Numbered from the stretch's first letter, positions 1-12,150 are shown. The stretch: DNA of 64,000 bases from Acorus gramineus (GCA_030737835.1 CM060854.1:16181687-16245686); one strand, 5' to 3'. Notes: generated by a model from the sequence alone, not told the origin. Numbers and translations are program-made.

Positions 1-430
1 TAAGAATATCAGAAACAATGGAATCCTACGTAGTTGTTGATCCTCCTAGGATAACAAAGTACAATAGAGAAAATAAAAAAATTTAATAATCAATTTCTCC
101 ATAATCAATTGGTTTACATGCCTATTTATAGAATAGAGAATCCATAACTAATTAGGATCTCAACCGATTATCCAAATCTAAACTATCATCCTAACCGATT
201 ATCTAAATCTGTAAAAATAACTAATACATCCTTATTTAATCCTAACTAATATTCAAATTCGAATTCAAACTAATATTTGAAATTCAAATCTAAATATATT
301 AAATCCTAACAAATGCATAAAATCCTAACAACTCAAAACTGTCAAAAATAGTAAAAATAACTTTCAACCGTCAATTTGATCCCAAGACAATCTCAGAATG
401 CTCTGAAAATTGGCGTAGTGGCGTAGTGAC
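1..430 (-). other. possible LTR-type fragment, minus strand
   Basis: AT-rich stretch without a coding frame. Read on the minus strand it has a TATA-like TCTATAAATAGG at about 121-132, followed by a T-rich leader-like region toward position 1. That layout resembles the promoter half of a retrotransposon LTR, but no partner LTR or internal region is visible, so it may be unrelated AT-rich DNA. Confidence 0.2.
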
Positions 431-754
431 TACTTTGTTGTAGCAACTATTCATGTAGGGCTCGTTAATATGAATGCGTGGACATATTATAATAGTGAGT
501 CTGATCTACGGTTTGCAAATTATGGCCATTTGAAGTTACGATGCCCTCAAAAGATCAAGATGTCTTCTCCTTTTATGATCCATCTAATCTCGACCGTCCA
601 TATAATGTGTGGCAATGATGTCTGCATCAGTGCTCCTCTAGCTTGGAGGATGGAAGAGGTGGTTAGATGCATTGTCAAACCAATGGGTTTCTTCTTGTCC
701 ATGTTCGAGAACGCATAAGGAGATATAGATTTTCCACCTCTATAAGTCTCTCTG
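431..754. other. no recognisable gene
   Basis: Short open frames on both strands show no recognisable protein. This could be the 5' untranslated part of the LINE whose ORF1 remnants begin at about 755. Confidence 0.3.
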
Positions 755-2125
755 TTGGTAACCGGGCAAGGCAAATTTCCACAAGCCATTGACGTTAGCT
801 TCAGAGCATGGAGCACGAAGGTAACAGTAAAGGAGGAAGAACCCCATACATTGCGGTCTTTTGCGGAGGTGGTTAGGAGAGCAACACCGAACGGGAGGAG
901 CTCGGATGGTTGGGATGGTTCGGGTGCCCCGGAGCACACATCCATCTTTTAGATGTAGAAAGATGACAACTGTGTCTCTGAGTACATTGAATCCTTGGTC
1001 TCCGGTCCACCCAGGTACAGCTTTGCTTTCGGCGTCGCAGGTTGACCCTCTTGCCAAGACCCCTTCCCCTCTGTCTGTCACCCACCACTAGGTATCGTCA
1101 CATCAGGAGTCTACACAGAACCATTTCTCTTTGAAAAACCCTAGTATGGGTCAAGTATGGCATGCACTTGATGCCCCTTAACAGCTGAATTGACGTGGAG
1201 CGTGATATGACAGATCTGGAGAATGGAGAAATTTGACTACCCGACGAAAGTGGTCAGATAGACAAAGACTCGTCCCTTCTAGCTATCAACCTTGGTCAAT
1301 CCACTTCTTTGGGCCTTTCGTCTCATATCACGACTGGTGGGGTGAGTCCGATTTTGGGCTCCACTCCCTATAATCATGGGTCATTGGGCCAAGGGTCGTG
1401 GACCAATCAACTGGGTGACGACAACGTGGTTCGATTGGTTTGGTTTAGGGCCTTGAGTATGGAGGATTTGGGCCCATTTGCTCTGGCCCATATCCTACAC
1501 TTTCTGTTCTTGACCTATATTTTGTGGACTCAAAAGGAAGACAGACGCTTCATTCAGTGGTGGTGGTCCCTATTCCCTACTGTTTTGAATGGTCTTGTGG
1601 GATCTCATTGGAAGATGAGAAATCTATTTCGGTGGTGTCACTCTAGAGGGAGATGAAGTATCCTTTGTTCATTGCCCGGTTGGGATGGGAGCTCCTGACC
1701 CTCTCCCACAACACATAGAGGTTTCAACAGTAGATTCTTCTGCATGAGTTGAAAGTGTTGGGGAGCAATTCCGTTCGGAACCCAAAGGCCATCCGTTTGG
1801 TGGGTGTCCCTCTGCCTCAACAGAATTATGTGGGGTGAGAGCACGCGCCAAGGTGAAGAAGATGGGTCTCAAATTCAAGGACAGCAAGGACACCCAACGT
1901 TTCATGGCATTCCTCCGACGTGGCTCGAGACCGTTTGCCAAAGGGTCTCTTGCTCTGTTGGTCACTTATTGGTCAGTAATGTTTAAGGCAATATTCCAGA
2001 ATGTCTATAATCTACATGACCATAAGAAGAAGGAAGCGGTGTGTTGCATCATGTTAGAGCACCATTTTGATGTATGTTGTCTTCAGGAGACCAAGATGGA
2101 TAGCTTTTCTCCAGGTCCATTCACC
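755..2125 (+). pseudogene. LINE 5' part: decayed ORF1 and start of ORF2
   Basis: Remnant of a plant L1-type retrotransposon. At 755-945 one frame contains RSFAEVVRR, resembling the N-terminal part of plant LINE ORF1 proteins; later ORF1 frames are broken. From 1980 a frame opens with MFKAIFQNVYNLHDHKKKEA and reaches LEHHFDVCCLQETKMD. This is the beginning of a LINE ORF2 endonuclease: the QETK motif belongs to the exonuclease-endonuclease-phosphatase fold. The same start (MFKCLCWNIHGLND) appears at 63938 in the second LINE. The frame is lost at about 2125, where CACTA-related sequence takes over. The LINE segments at 7148-8988 and 10465-11405 may be the rest of the same copy. Confidence 0.6.
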
Positions 2126-2169
2126 AATTCAACTACTGTTAGAAATAGTCATGTCCCTTTACAATATAA

Positions 2170-3262
2170 AAAATTAGCTGACGTACCGGCATCGACAAAA
2201 GAAAGACTGTGGAAGATAATTCAAGTGAAAACCGTTATTTCAATCATATTTATTTCACAGTTTCAATTATATTATAGGGTGTATTTAATGGAACAATGCA
2301 TTTCTTCCTCTTTTTTAAGGAATCGGTTGATATAGGGGAGGAGAGGAAAAAATGGGTCCTCCAATCAATGGCATCCAAATATCGAGAGTGGAAAAATGAT
2401 TTGAAAGAAAAATATTATAAGCCATGTAATACTGAAGCTCAAAGATTGGCTAGACTACCCCCTGATATTTCTGATAGTGACTGGACTTGGCTTGTGCAAT
2501 ATTGGAGTAGTCCGGAGGCACAAGTAAGGATTTTGTTTAGCAATTATAATATTTTTAAATTCTGTTATGATATTACTCTTTTGTTAATATTAATACTAAA
2601 TTCATGTAGGAAATAACTCAAAAAAATAGTCAAAATTGGAATAAACAAGTTATTAAATATTGTGGGGGGACAAAAAGTTTTGCTCGTTATAGAGAGGAGG
2701 AGGTGATTATCTTCATGTTTGTCTTATTTATAATTAACTGTCTAATAATGTCTATCTATTAATTCATGTTGTGAAAATAGATAAGATCAAGAACGGATGG
2801 CAGTGTACCTACATGAGCAGAGCTTTTTGCTTGTACCCATACCAAGAAAGATGGGTCTCCATCAGATCCAAAATCTGCTGAAATAATGGTACGTAATTAT
2901 TGTATAAACTTAATAATGATTGAACTATATTTTAAGTAATTTATGTTATTTTTTAACAGGATCGCTTTAGGGAATTGGCCTAGACACAGGAGTCTGGCTC
3001 CACTGTTAGTGGTGATGTATACACTTCCGTTATGGGGCCAGAGAGACTTGGACGAGTCCGCAGTTTTGGGTTAGGTCCAACGCCTACTTCAATATTTGGA
3101 CCATCATCGAGTCAATCACAAGGCAGTTATGTTGCGGTATATTCTCAACTTGAATATATGCGTTCTAAAATGGAGAGCTTACGTGAAAGAGAGACATTGC
3201 ATGAACATGAAATGCAAGAAATGAAGAAAACAATGGAGATCATGCCTGACCCACAGAAAAAG
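2170..3262 (+). pseudogene. En/Spm-type Transposase_24-like protein, broken
   Basis: Spliced remnant of the accessory protein of plant CACTA elements. Segments in order: LADVPASTKERLWKII (from about 2176); SVDIGEERKKWVLQSM through DWTWLVQYWSSPEAQ (2325-2523, donor at 2524); EITQKNSQNWNKQ and YCGGTKSFARYREE (from 2611); AELFACTHTKKDGSPSDPKS (about 2818-2889); RFRELA then SGDVYTSVMGPERLGRVRSF (2960-3262). The tryptophan-rich DWTWLV block and the KKDGS/DPKSAEIM block are typical of the family. An in-frame TAG at 2981-2983 breaks the last exon and the N-terminal half is absent. The C-terminal part is rich in E, K and M and probably coiled coil. Confidence 0.6.
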
Positions 3263-3650
3263 GTACGATTTTTTAATTTTTTCTTTCATTTATGAATATT
3301 CATTCTTGTACATTTTCATTTTACGAAATGCATAATCAGTTCACATTTCAAATTTAATATAATGATGCTAGTTTGTGATCAAATGTATCATCTAGCCCTA
3401 TTTTGCGTGATGATGGATTTACTTGAACTTAGTTTACTCTCATCTGTCCTGGATTTTGCTTGAACTTGGTTTATGATTTGAATTTTCAAATGAGTACACA
3501 TGGTTTTATTATATGACAACTGATGAGTTTTTATGAAGATGGAGACATTAAGCCAAAAATAGTGAAGTGACTTAAAAGATGATGGTCAAAGTAAGTGAGA
3601 TAGGAATGACAATAGAAAAACCTTAGAAAATGGTTTTGCTATTGTGCTCT

Positions 3651-3990
3651 TTGCTCCATCAACGATACATCGACTTCTCCCCATGTTTAGGTCAGGGTCT
3701 CTTAAAAATCTTTTTTCCTGGAAAATCTGGAGATGATTTAGACGTAGATAGGAGCTTGAAGGCAATGACGAAGCACGTCACGTTGAAGCTTCTAATGGAA
3801 CTTTATTTTGTTGGAGTCATTGAGGACGCAAGCATTTTCATAAATATTATAAAAGATCTGACAAGCCTTCAGCACTTAAAAGACCGAGATGCAACTCAGA
3901 CAAATTTATCTTTTCTTGCAAGCTTTGCTCGGCAATTTCCATTGAATGTTTTTAGGATTACATCAACCAGGTCAAGAAATACTTGATGAG
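3651..3990 (+). pseudogene. UPF2: captured UPF2 exon fragment (MIF4G region)
   Basis: The frame reads LHQRYIDFSPCLGQGLLKIF, then KSGDDLDVDRSLKAM, KLLMELYFVGVIEDASIFI, IIKDLTSLQHLKDRDATQTN and SFARQ. I recognise this as the first MIF4G domain region of UPF2, a core nonsense-mediated decay factor. After SFARQ a 1-nt shift moves the reading to FLGLHQPGQEILDE, which still matches UPF2 order and ends at a GAG/GT donor (3991). No other UPF2 exons are seen in the window. The fragment lies between the decayed CACTA gene and the CACTA right end in the same orientation, which fits gene capture by the transposon. It cannot encode a UPF2 protein alone. The identification is from memory of the family and not from a search. 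Confidence 0.6.
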
Positions 3991-4889
3991 GTACCAGCTA
4001 TGTTCTAAGCATAAGTAATCATGACCTTGTCCTTATTGTTGATTTAATTATCTTTGGTGGTGATAATTGTTTTTGTTATCTTTCTAAACATATTATTTTT
4101 TATCAAAGAAAAAAGAACTTTCTTAACATATTTAATTACTAAGTTTTCTCTTCAACAAGGTTTGAATAGATCTGTAGTGTTTGTGTATTGCTGAATTTCT
4201 TTTTACGCAAAAGAATTCTTTACTCATTGTAGCATTTTTCATCTATAAGATCTGTTATTGTTTGAATTTAGAAAAATGTTCTTTCACATTTTTACTGATT
4301 TTAGTTTGAGATATGATATCATGTCCTGTGTGGAGAATATTTTTAATACACTGTGATGAGTTGATGAAGTGGATTGTTTTGTATCAAATTTTCATCTATA
4401 AGATCTGCTATTTGTATCTTGGTACTATAAAAGAACATTCTAGGTATACCCAAAATCTTATTTTTAGTCCTTAAATTTTATCCAGTTTGTTTCCATCCTG
4501 TTATGCATTTACAAATAGAGAATTTTTTTTGGATGTGTATTAACAGTTTTTGTTTCACATCCTATTTATGAATTTAGTTTATTGTTTTATTGTAATTTAT
4601 TTATTAATAACCTAATGATTATATTTTATTTTATTTGCAAGATCCATGATGCAAGCTTTCTTTCTCAACAATTGATGTTTGTTTGTTCTCAGATCTTCGT
4701 TTCAGTCCATATGTATATATTTTTGTAATTAGATATAACATTGTAAATTTTAATGAAATTTATGTAAGATAATGATTTATTTGACTGTTTACTGAAACAA
4801 AGATTTGTTGAATGCCAATTGTGTAGGTATATATTTTTGTCAAATATTATACATACAGGACTTTTTTTGTCAATGAAACATTTTGTAGC

Positions 4890-5225
4890 CAGAGCTTAAA
4901 AGGCATTAGCGACGGCCACTATCCGTCGCTAATATTGATCACAGTCAAAAATTAAATTTTGGTATTAACTACGTACAGATTTAGCGATGGCTGAGACCGT
5001 CGCTAATATAAAAAAATAATTAATTATTATTCTATTTTTCTCTGTTAAAAAAGAACTTGTAGATGGCGTTAATATCGCCGTTTAGCGACGGCCTTGGCCG
5101 TCGCTATTACCTTTAGCCACGGGTAAATTAGCGACGACTAGCGACGGCTTAGAGGACATCGGTAAAGGAAATAGCGAAGGCTTCTGTAATTTTAAGCGAC
5201 GGTGATGGCTGTCAGTAAAACCCCA
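4890..5225. repeat. CACTA subterminal inverted-repeat cluster
   Basis: Repeated short dyads of the form TTAGCGACGG...CCGTCGCTAA, for example around 4907-4932, 4981-5008 and 5081-5104, with further single AGCGACGG copies up to about 5205. In CACTA elements such subterminal repeats bind the element's own TnpA-type protein. They abut the terminal repeat at 5226. Confidence 0.7.
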
Positions 5226-5238
5226 TTTTCTTGTAGTG
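5226..5238 (-). repeat. CACTA terminal inverted repeat (right end)
   Basis: TTTTCTTGTAGTG, the inverted form of CACTACAAGAAAA. It marks the element's right boundary. Confidence 0.75.
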
Positions 5239-5597
5239 ACACTTTTCTTTTTACTTCTGTCTGCAATATGCCCTTCCTCGTTTCACATGCCTTATGCGAG
5301 GAAACTGATGCAAGGCTGCTCTCTGCACGATGGATAGGAACCCCGTCCAAGGGTTTAATCTCTCGCTTCTTTACTTTTACTCACCCCCCCACCTGGATCA
5401 CTCTTTTGATAACTATTCTAGTAGACCTAGCCTCTGACGATCTAAATCAACTCCCTGAATTGTATTGGTCATGAGATCAAGACTTCTTGAAGGTAGGGCC
5501 GGTCAAAATAGGGGTCTCTTTTTCCTTATTATCGATCGAAGTCTTCTTGCGAACGTCTTCTCGCTTCGCGCAAAGACTCCGTCTGATGAGGGGCAAT
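5239..5597 (+). mobile_element. gypsy retrotransposon internal region just before its 3' LTR
   Basis: Clearly similar to 57386-57734, the stretch before the 3' LTR of the full element: both share the ACGATGG, TCACTCGCTTCCTTAC-type, AAAATAGGGGTCTCT and CTCCGTCTGATGAGG blocks. The last bases (GATGAGGGGCAAT) sit where the polypurine tract belongs. Everything 5' of this in the element is missing. Confidence 0.6.
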
Positions 5598-6290
5598 TGT
5601 AGATACTCTAATTTTGACCGTCCAAAGAAAAGAAATTTACTTCAAGTAACATTTTTAAATAACCACTTTTGGATCAAATTGAAAACTACTTTGGGGAACT
5701 AGATGAGAAAACAAGAAAGAAAACCTGGCCCAACACTTAGAAAATTTAATGGCCAGAAATTGGTCGGCTACTCCAAAGTAGCCACCCCTCCTCCGACGGC
5801 TAAATCCAAGTAGCCGCCCCCCAAACCGCTTCTCAGATATGGAACATAAAGTTAGCATTAAATGATGATCATTGAGGCAGCTTGTTCCTGTTAGCGAACC
5901 CTCTCAGACGGATCAAACCCAGTAACCATCCAATTCCACCGCCAGCTTAAGATGAGATATAAAGTGATAAATAATGAAGAACGGGTGGTAGAAACTAGTC
6001 GGCCCTGCCCGACTGTTGCATTAGGGTAGCCGGCCCTCACCTGGACACATCTATGAAGCATAAAACAACTTTACTTAGATGTGAAGTTACTTAGCCTTAC
6101 CCTCTTGTCCAACCCATGCTATTACTCAATCGATCATTGAGTGCATATTTTTGCAATCATGGTTACTTAGCCTCACCCTCTTGTCCAACCCATTCTATTG
6201 TCCAAACGATACTCCTATGCATCCCTTTCTACTATAAAGGAGGGGTGGGGTGAGAAAGAGGTGGACAATTTCATTTGAAAAGGGTGTGTT

Positions 6291-6330
<40 letters not shown>

Positions 6331-7147
6331 TTAGTTGAGAGAGAAGGAAAGCCATTCCCCACCAAATTCCACTCTCCATAAATCCCCCCTCTAACCACTG
6401 TCTTAAACCTCTTTTAGCCCTAGCCAAATAAATCCAAATTCCTACCTAGGTGTTGCTTAAATCTAGATCAAGAAATTTACAATCACCCACCAACAATTCA
6501 TACAAGCTCAATCAAGCATCCTTCTCACCCCACACCCATTACTTGAAACCTTTGAGAGAGAGAAAGACCCCCATTTGAGAGAGGAGGAAAGCCACTCCTA
6601 CCAAAAATCACTCTCCAAAAACCCTCTCCAAAACCCTAGTTAAACCTAGTTTAACTTCAGCCAAAACCCAAACCAAACCCTACCCAGGCTCTGCCCAAAT
6701 AGAGCCAGGTCCCAGGCGGCTAACCCTAACTAGCCATCCCCCTTCAGACGGCTAAACCCTACTAGCGGACCCCCCACTTCCACCCTGTCTTTTAAACCTC
6801 CCTTTGTCAAGTCCCCGAAGCAGAAAAGGATTCCCCGTTTTCACCTCTGTGTACGGCTGGCCGTGTCTCAGAGCAGAGAATCCACAATCTACCCCTCCTG
6901 AAGGCGATCAACAGTAACACCAACTTTTTTTGCTTTTTAAGAAAGTAGGTGGCAATCACAATCACCCCTGAATTCTCATGAAGAGTTGTCGGACGCCTCA
7001 ACAAGGAACCAAAAACCAACCACGCCCCCTCCCCCTTCCGAGAGACGATCCGGCCAAGCCTGCAAGGCGCATTCGGATCCGAACCTCCGAAAAACCCTCA
7101 CACACGCCAATCGAAGACCCAAGCACCCCCGAAAACCGATACCGATA
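5598..7147 (+). mobile_element. gypsy-family LTR (3' LTR of a truncated element)
   Basis: Starts TGTAGATACTCTAATTTTGA and ends at GATACCGATA, matching in order the LTRs at 41647-42955 and 57735-59038. It is longer (about 1.55 kb) and diverged, and includes an AG microsatellite at about 6295-6328. A TATA-like CTATAAAGG occurs near 6230. LINE coding sequence resumes directly after it at 7148, so the element inserted into a LINE. Confidence 0.7.
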
Positions 7148-8988
7148 GATATGCTCGAGATTCTTGGAATGAAGGAAGTCGAGTGGCATCTTCATTCACG
7201 GGCTACGTGGCTTAAGGAAGAAGATGGTAATATCGCTTTCTTCTACAAGGCGGAAAATCAAAGGCGTTGTGCTAATCGCATTGACTCCCTACTCATTGGA
7301 GGATCTTGAACAACCAATCTGCTACAGTTTAGGAAGCATTTGTTTCCAATTTCAGGGGAATGGCTAAGGCAGTTCGACATAATACCGTAGAATGGATCGA
7401 TGAAGGGCTTCCTACCCTATCCAAGGAAGCCCAAGTGTCAATGGATGCTCCTTTTACTGAGATAGAAGTTAGACGGGCGTTATTTGAGTTGGAAGGGGAT
7501 AAAGCTCTGGATCCCGACGGTGTCAGTACTCTCTTTTTTTAGACTTTTTGGCAAGAGGTCAAGGAGGACTTCTTTGTCATGTTTTTCGAATTTCACTCAG
7601 GAACACAAGGGGTGGGTTGCATGAATGCTATCTTCTTGGCTTTCATTCCTAAGAAGGCGGGTGCAAAGGAGGTATCTGATTATCATCCTATCAACCTAAA
7701 CAACGCATGTTACAAGATTGTGGCCAAAGTCTTGGCCAACAGGATGAAGGGCATGATCGGATCCTTGATTGAAGAAAATCAAACCGCTTTCGAACCAAGC
7801 TGATCACTTCATGAAGGCTTCTTAACTGTACAGGAAGCCATCTCCAGGATTCATTTATTGCATCGGAAGGGTATTATCTTCAAGCTTGATTTTCAGCGAG
7901 CCTACGACCAGGTGGACTGGTCCTTCCTGCGTCATCTTCTGTCCTATCATGGTTTCGGACAACGGTGGATTCGCATGGTCTTTGATTGCCTCTCGATGGC
8001 TTCCGCTTTCGTCCTAGTCAACGGAGTTCCATGTGGTTTCTTCCCCATTAGACATGGTCTCCGACAAGGAGATCCGATGTCGCCATTTCTCTTCATTGTA
8101 GTGTCCAACGCATTGAGTCGTATGCTTGCACGGGCGGAGGAAGATGGCTGGGTCCAAGGCGTCAGATGCGGAGATCGGGGCATACCCATTCTCACGTGCT
8201 CTATGCTGATGACACTTTGTTACTTCGCCAGGGAGAATAGAGATTTGTTGAAGGACTCATGTTCGTAATCTCAGTATTTAGTTGGCTCTCGGGTCTCACA
8301 ATAAACAGAAGCAAAAGTACGTTCTTCGGTATTCACATGGAGGGGGATGAGATAACGCATCGGCGATGCTTTTCTCCTGCCCGGTACTGACCTTCCTCAC
8401 AATATACTTATGGCTCCCTCTTAGTGTTCGAGCTTTATCTTGAAGTTACTAGACCCGTTGATTCATCGGGTTGAAAGCTGACTCAAAGGCTGGGCGGGGA
8501 GATTTCTTAACATGGGAGGCCGACTAATTCTGCTTCAAGCCATACTTTCCAATCTCCTTGTTTTCCTCTTGTCACTATTCAAAATTCCATGAACTGTACT
8601 TTCTCAGTTGGACGTGCTTCGTCGAAGATTTTTGTGGAGTGGCTCAAGTCTAGGAATACGGTGCGCACACCTGATAAACTAGGAAACCAACTACACAGCC
8701 AAAAATAAGGGAGGGCTTGGTGTTATACATCTGGGAAACTTTAATAAAGCCCTCCTTTCCCAATGAGCTTGGAAATTTTTGAAGAACCGCATGGTACTCT
8801 ATAGGAGAGTAGTGGCTGGGAGTCTTCAAGGTCGGGGCCAACAAAGTTTAACATTTCCCAAACAAAGTTCGTGCTCCTCGTCGGTATGGAAGAACATAGA
8901 CAGGGAAGGAAGGCCATCCGCATCCAAAATACATTGGCATCTGGGCAAGGGCGATCATATTCGCTTTTGTACCTTCCACTGATGCGGG
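7148..8988 (+). pseudogene. LINE ORF2, reverse transcriptase region, broken
   Basis: Begins with VEWHLHSRATWLKEEDGN, the linker before the reverse transcriptase of plant LINEs. It continues through SDYHPINLNNACYKIVAKVL, KGIIFKLDFQRAYDQVDWSF and GVPCGFFPIRHGLRQGDPMS. The catalytic YADD box is at 8202-8213, but in a different frame from the preceding block. From 8270 the thumb and connection region is readable only in fragments (for example SGLTINRSKSTFFG). Several frameshifts and stops (for example at 7540 and 7801) make it non-functional. The sequence stops at an inverted gypsy LTR at 8989 and resumes at 10465. Confidence 0.75.
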
Positions 8989-10464
8989 TGTCGGTATTAA
9001 AATTCGGGGGTTTTGGTTTTGGTCTGTCTTGCGACTGATCAGATCACCACCTAGAGAGTCGTTTCTGAGCCGCCCGACAGCTTCTCAGAAAGACGGAGTT
9101 GCTGTGATAGCCACCTGCTTTCTCAAAAAGCAAGAAAAGTTGGTGTTTTCATTGATCGCCTTGCTAGGGTAGGTTGGGTGGGTTTTTCTCTTTGAGCTAC
9201 GGCCGGCAGCATACAGAGGTGTAAACGGCCTTTCTGCTAGACAAGAACTTGAAAAAGGGGTTTGAGGGAGCCGGTTATGGGACCTAGCCATCTGATTTCG
9301 ACGGCTGGTTTGAACTAGCCGCCTGGTACCTATGCTTTTGGGTTTTCTAAATTTGGGTAGCACCTAGGTAGGGAGTTGGTTTGGCTTGGCTAGGGTTAAA
9401 AAAGGGTATAACCAAGGGTTTAGAGAGGGTTTATGGATAGTAGAATTTGGTGGGAAATAGGCTTTCTTCTCTCTCAAATAGGGCTCTCTCTCTCAAAATT
9501 TCAAGTGGTGGAGGAATAATCAAGTGAGTGTAGTAGTGGAATTGATGGATGCTTGATGTTGGTGGATTGGTGATCAATTCTATCCTCTCCTTCTTCTAAA
9601 TTTGAGCAGCACCTAGGTAGGAATTTGGATTTGTTTGGCTAGGGCTAAGAGAGGTTTATGACAGTGGTTAGAGGCAGTTTTTGGAGAGTGGATTTTGGTG
9701 GGAAATGAGTTTCCTTCTTTCTCAACTAAGGCTCTCTCTCTTTTTCTCTCTCAAAAATTCTAACACACACTTTCCAAATGAATCTCCCCCCCCCCCCCCC
9801 CCCATTTCTCGCCACCACCCCTCTTTTTATAGTTGAAAGGGATGCATAGGATATTATCCCTTGGACAACAAAATGGATTGGGTAAGAGGGTGTGGCTAAG
9901 TAATCATGATTGCAAAAAAGACGCACTCAATGGTCCATTGGGTAATAGCATGGGTTGGACAAGAGGGCGAGGCTAAGTACCTTCACAATTATGTAAAGTT
10001 GCTTTCTACTTTATGGATGTGTCGAGGTGAGGACCGGCTACCCTAATGCAGCCGTCGGGCAGGGCCGGCTGGTTTCAACTAGACGTTCTTCATCATTTGC
10101 CACTTTATGTCCCATCTCAGGCTGGCGGTGGAATTGGGCTTACTGGGTTTGAGCCATCAGAGAGGGGCAGCTAAAAACCACCGCAACGATCAGCATTGAA
10201 TGCCAACTTTATATTCCATCTCTCGGAAGCAGTTGGGGGGGGGGGGGGTGGGTTGTTGAGGTTAGCCGTTGGAGGGGGACAGCTACTTTGCACTAGCCAT
10301 GTGGTTTCTAGTCCCCTAATTTTCTAAGTGCTTGGACCAGATCTTTTCTTCTTTTCTCCCTCTAAATTCCCTATATAATTTTCTATGTAGTCCAAAATTG
10401 CTTTGTTTTAAATATTATTTGAGGTAATTTTCTTTCTTTTGAACTGTCAAAATTGAGGTATATT
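8989..10464 (-). mobile_element. gypsy-family LTR, inverted, inserted in the LINE
   Basis: Reverse complement of the TGTAGATAC...GATACCGACA LTR family: the + strand begins TGTCGGTATT (LTR end) and finishes near CAAAATTGAGGTAT (LTR start). The GGCGGCTA/TAGCC dyads of the family are present. It contains a run of C at about 9787-9803 and a run of G at about 10236-10247. LINE coding is on both sides, so this is an insertion, probably a solo LTR; no clean target duplication is visible. Confidence 0.65.
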
Positions 10465-11405
10465 GAAGCATATCTATCCATATCTTCACATCGTGTCTCG
10501 CTTCAAGGATGGATTGATATAGGACTTTTAGGCTCCTACCAATCATGGAAGGGAATTGATGATCCATCTTAACAGGTGCCTAAGAGAGGAGGAGTTTCTG
10601 CAGTGCACACAGCTTTTTTGTGCGTTGGCCAACTTTTCCCTCAATTTAGAGGTTGAGGACAGGCTGTTTTGGTCCATGCTCCCATTTGCAGTTTCACATT
10701 GAATTAAGTGTATCAATGGTGGAGCAGGGACAAAACTTATAATGAATGTGTTGCTCAAAAATCTCGGCAGATTTGGACCTGTAAGGCTCCTCTTAAGGTC
10801 CGGTTCTTCCTGTGGTTGGCCTATGACGAGCGATCGTTGACTCAAGCATATCACGATGTCTGGAGGCCAGGAGAGTATATTTGCCTAATGTGAGGATGGG
10901 GTGGAAATTACACATCATCTATTCTGTGAGTGTTTGATATCCTTAGAAGTATGGAGAAGGCTTGCCGCTGTTGTAAATGGTAGTTGGTATCCCTAATCTC
11001 TGGATCAGATTTGGGTCTTGGGGAGACAGCTTTCCAAACAGGATGACAGAAGCATTCGTAGCAAAGTCATGCAATTATAGGTGCTGGTCACAATGTGGGC
11101 TATTTGGTTGGGGAGAAATGACAGAATTTTTAGTGGCTCTCTTATTTCGACGGACAGTATTTGGGACGATGCTTGTAGATTCATCTCAGCCTGGCGTTGT
11201 TTCTGCATCAAGGCGGCTTGATAAGGGTGGAAAGGGGATCACTTCGTATCACTCCTTAGTTGATGGGTTCTATTTGGGAGCTATGGATGCCTGGGAAATC
11301 TCTTACCTTGGCTTAAATGCTTCTCTGCTCTATTTTTTCTCATTCTCCTCATCTTTGCTTTATTGTTGTTTGTTTTATTATTGGGGAATGTACTTCTTTT
11401 CTATC
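10465..11405 (+). pseudogene. LINE ORF2 3' end (zf-RVT region) and 3' UTR
   Basis: The coding thread resumes as YPYLHIVSRFKDGL just after the inverted LTR, then QIWTCKAPLKVRFFLWLA at about 10768-10820. This is the zinc-binding region near the C-terminus of plant LINE reverse transcriptases, whose usual form is a W-K-x2-AP-x-K core. Frames are broken after 10890. The element appears to fade near 11405, at a short A-rich tract. Confidence 0.6.
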
Positions 11406-12150
11406 TAATAGAAAAAAGTGGCAAACCCAACAAGTTTCATCTTATTATCTATACTCTAAGTCTTAAATTGGCACGATAGAGACAAATTTGTCAAACACCA
11501 CATTTTGATAATTTCACCTGATGAAGGGCACTTTCGTCTTTTTTTCTCACCCTTATGAGATGTTTACTTCACACGTGTCTAGTCTACTCTCCCCGATTCA
11601 ATTGAGTCAGAAAATTCGAGAGAGAGAGATGTTTTCATTGGTTTGAGATGTAAGGATTGATTTTTTAATTACTTGGAGCATTGATATGATTTTGGTTTAG
11701 TTGTAGTCCCGTAGAGAGTGTTTTATTTGATGGGTCCATTGATTTTCTTTGTTATGTGAGATGTAAAGACTGTGTTGTTTATTTTATTTTATTTTGGTAA
11801 TTATTTTAGTTTGAGCTATGGGAGAGTGTCTTTTCCAATTTTTTTTTTTTTGCGTTATTTGATTAGTGGATTCATTAGTATGCTTTTGTTTGAGTTGCTT
11901 CTTTGGAAATGATGAAGATGTTTTTTTCTCTCAATATGCTTTTGTTTGAGCATTGATATGATTTGTAGTTTGCTTTTCATTTCTGAATACATTAGTGTAA
12001 GAGCAACTCTTAGCATGTTGAAATCCTATAGATCAAGTTATTTCATTATAAGATGTAAATATCTTTACGTGACCTTTATGACGCGTGATTTCATCTTATT
12101 TTATATGATATATAATCATATAGCATGTCGCTTTTCTCAGAAAATTTCAG
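11406..12150. other. AT-rich intergenic DNA
   Basis: No coding frame or known repeat recognised. It contains an AG-repeat tract at about 11619-11630 and long T runs. Confidence 0.4.

Larger units (their letters stand above)
2126..5238 (+). mobile_element. CACTA (En/Spm) DNA transposon, 3' portion
   Basis: The right end is well defined. TTTTCTTGTAGTG at 5226-5238 is the reverse complement of the CACTA terminal repeat CACTACAAGAAAA, and the preceding 340 bp hold the subterminal AGCGACGG/CCGTCGCT repeats of such elements. Inside are a decayed Transposase_24-type gene (2170-3262) and a captured piece of a host UPF2 gene (3651-3990). Between 3991 and 4889 the sequence is AT-rich and noncoding. 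No matching left terminal repeat is seen upstream and the TnpD-type catalytic transposase is missing, so the copy is 5' truncated or deleted. The left limit is the point where LINE similarity stops and is approximate. Confidence 0.65.

Noticed and set aside
547..1091. Overlapping open frames on both strands near 0.5-1.1 kb
   Set aside because: No recognisable domains in the minus-strand frames; the plus strand fits decayed LINE ORF1.
3032..3295. Separate small gene
   Set aside because: It is the last exon of the decayed CACTA protein, opened by an internal ATG after the TAG at 2981.
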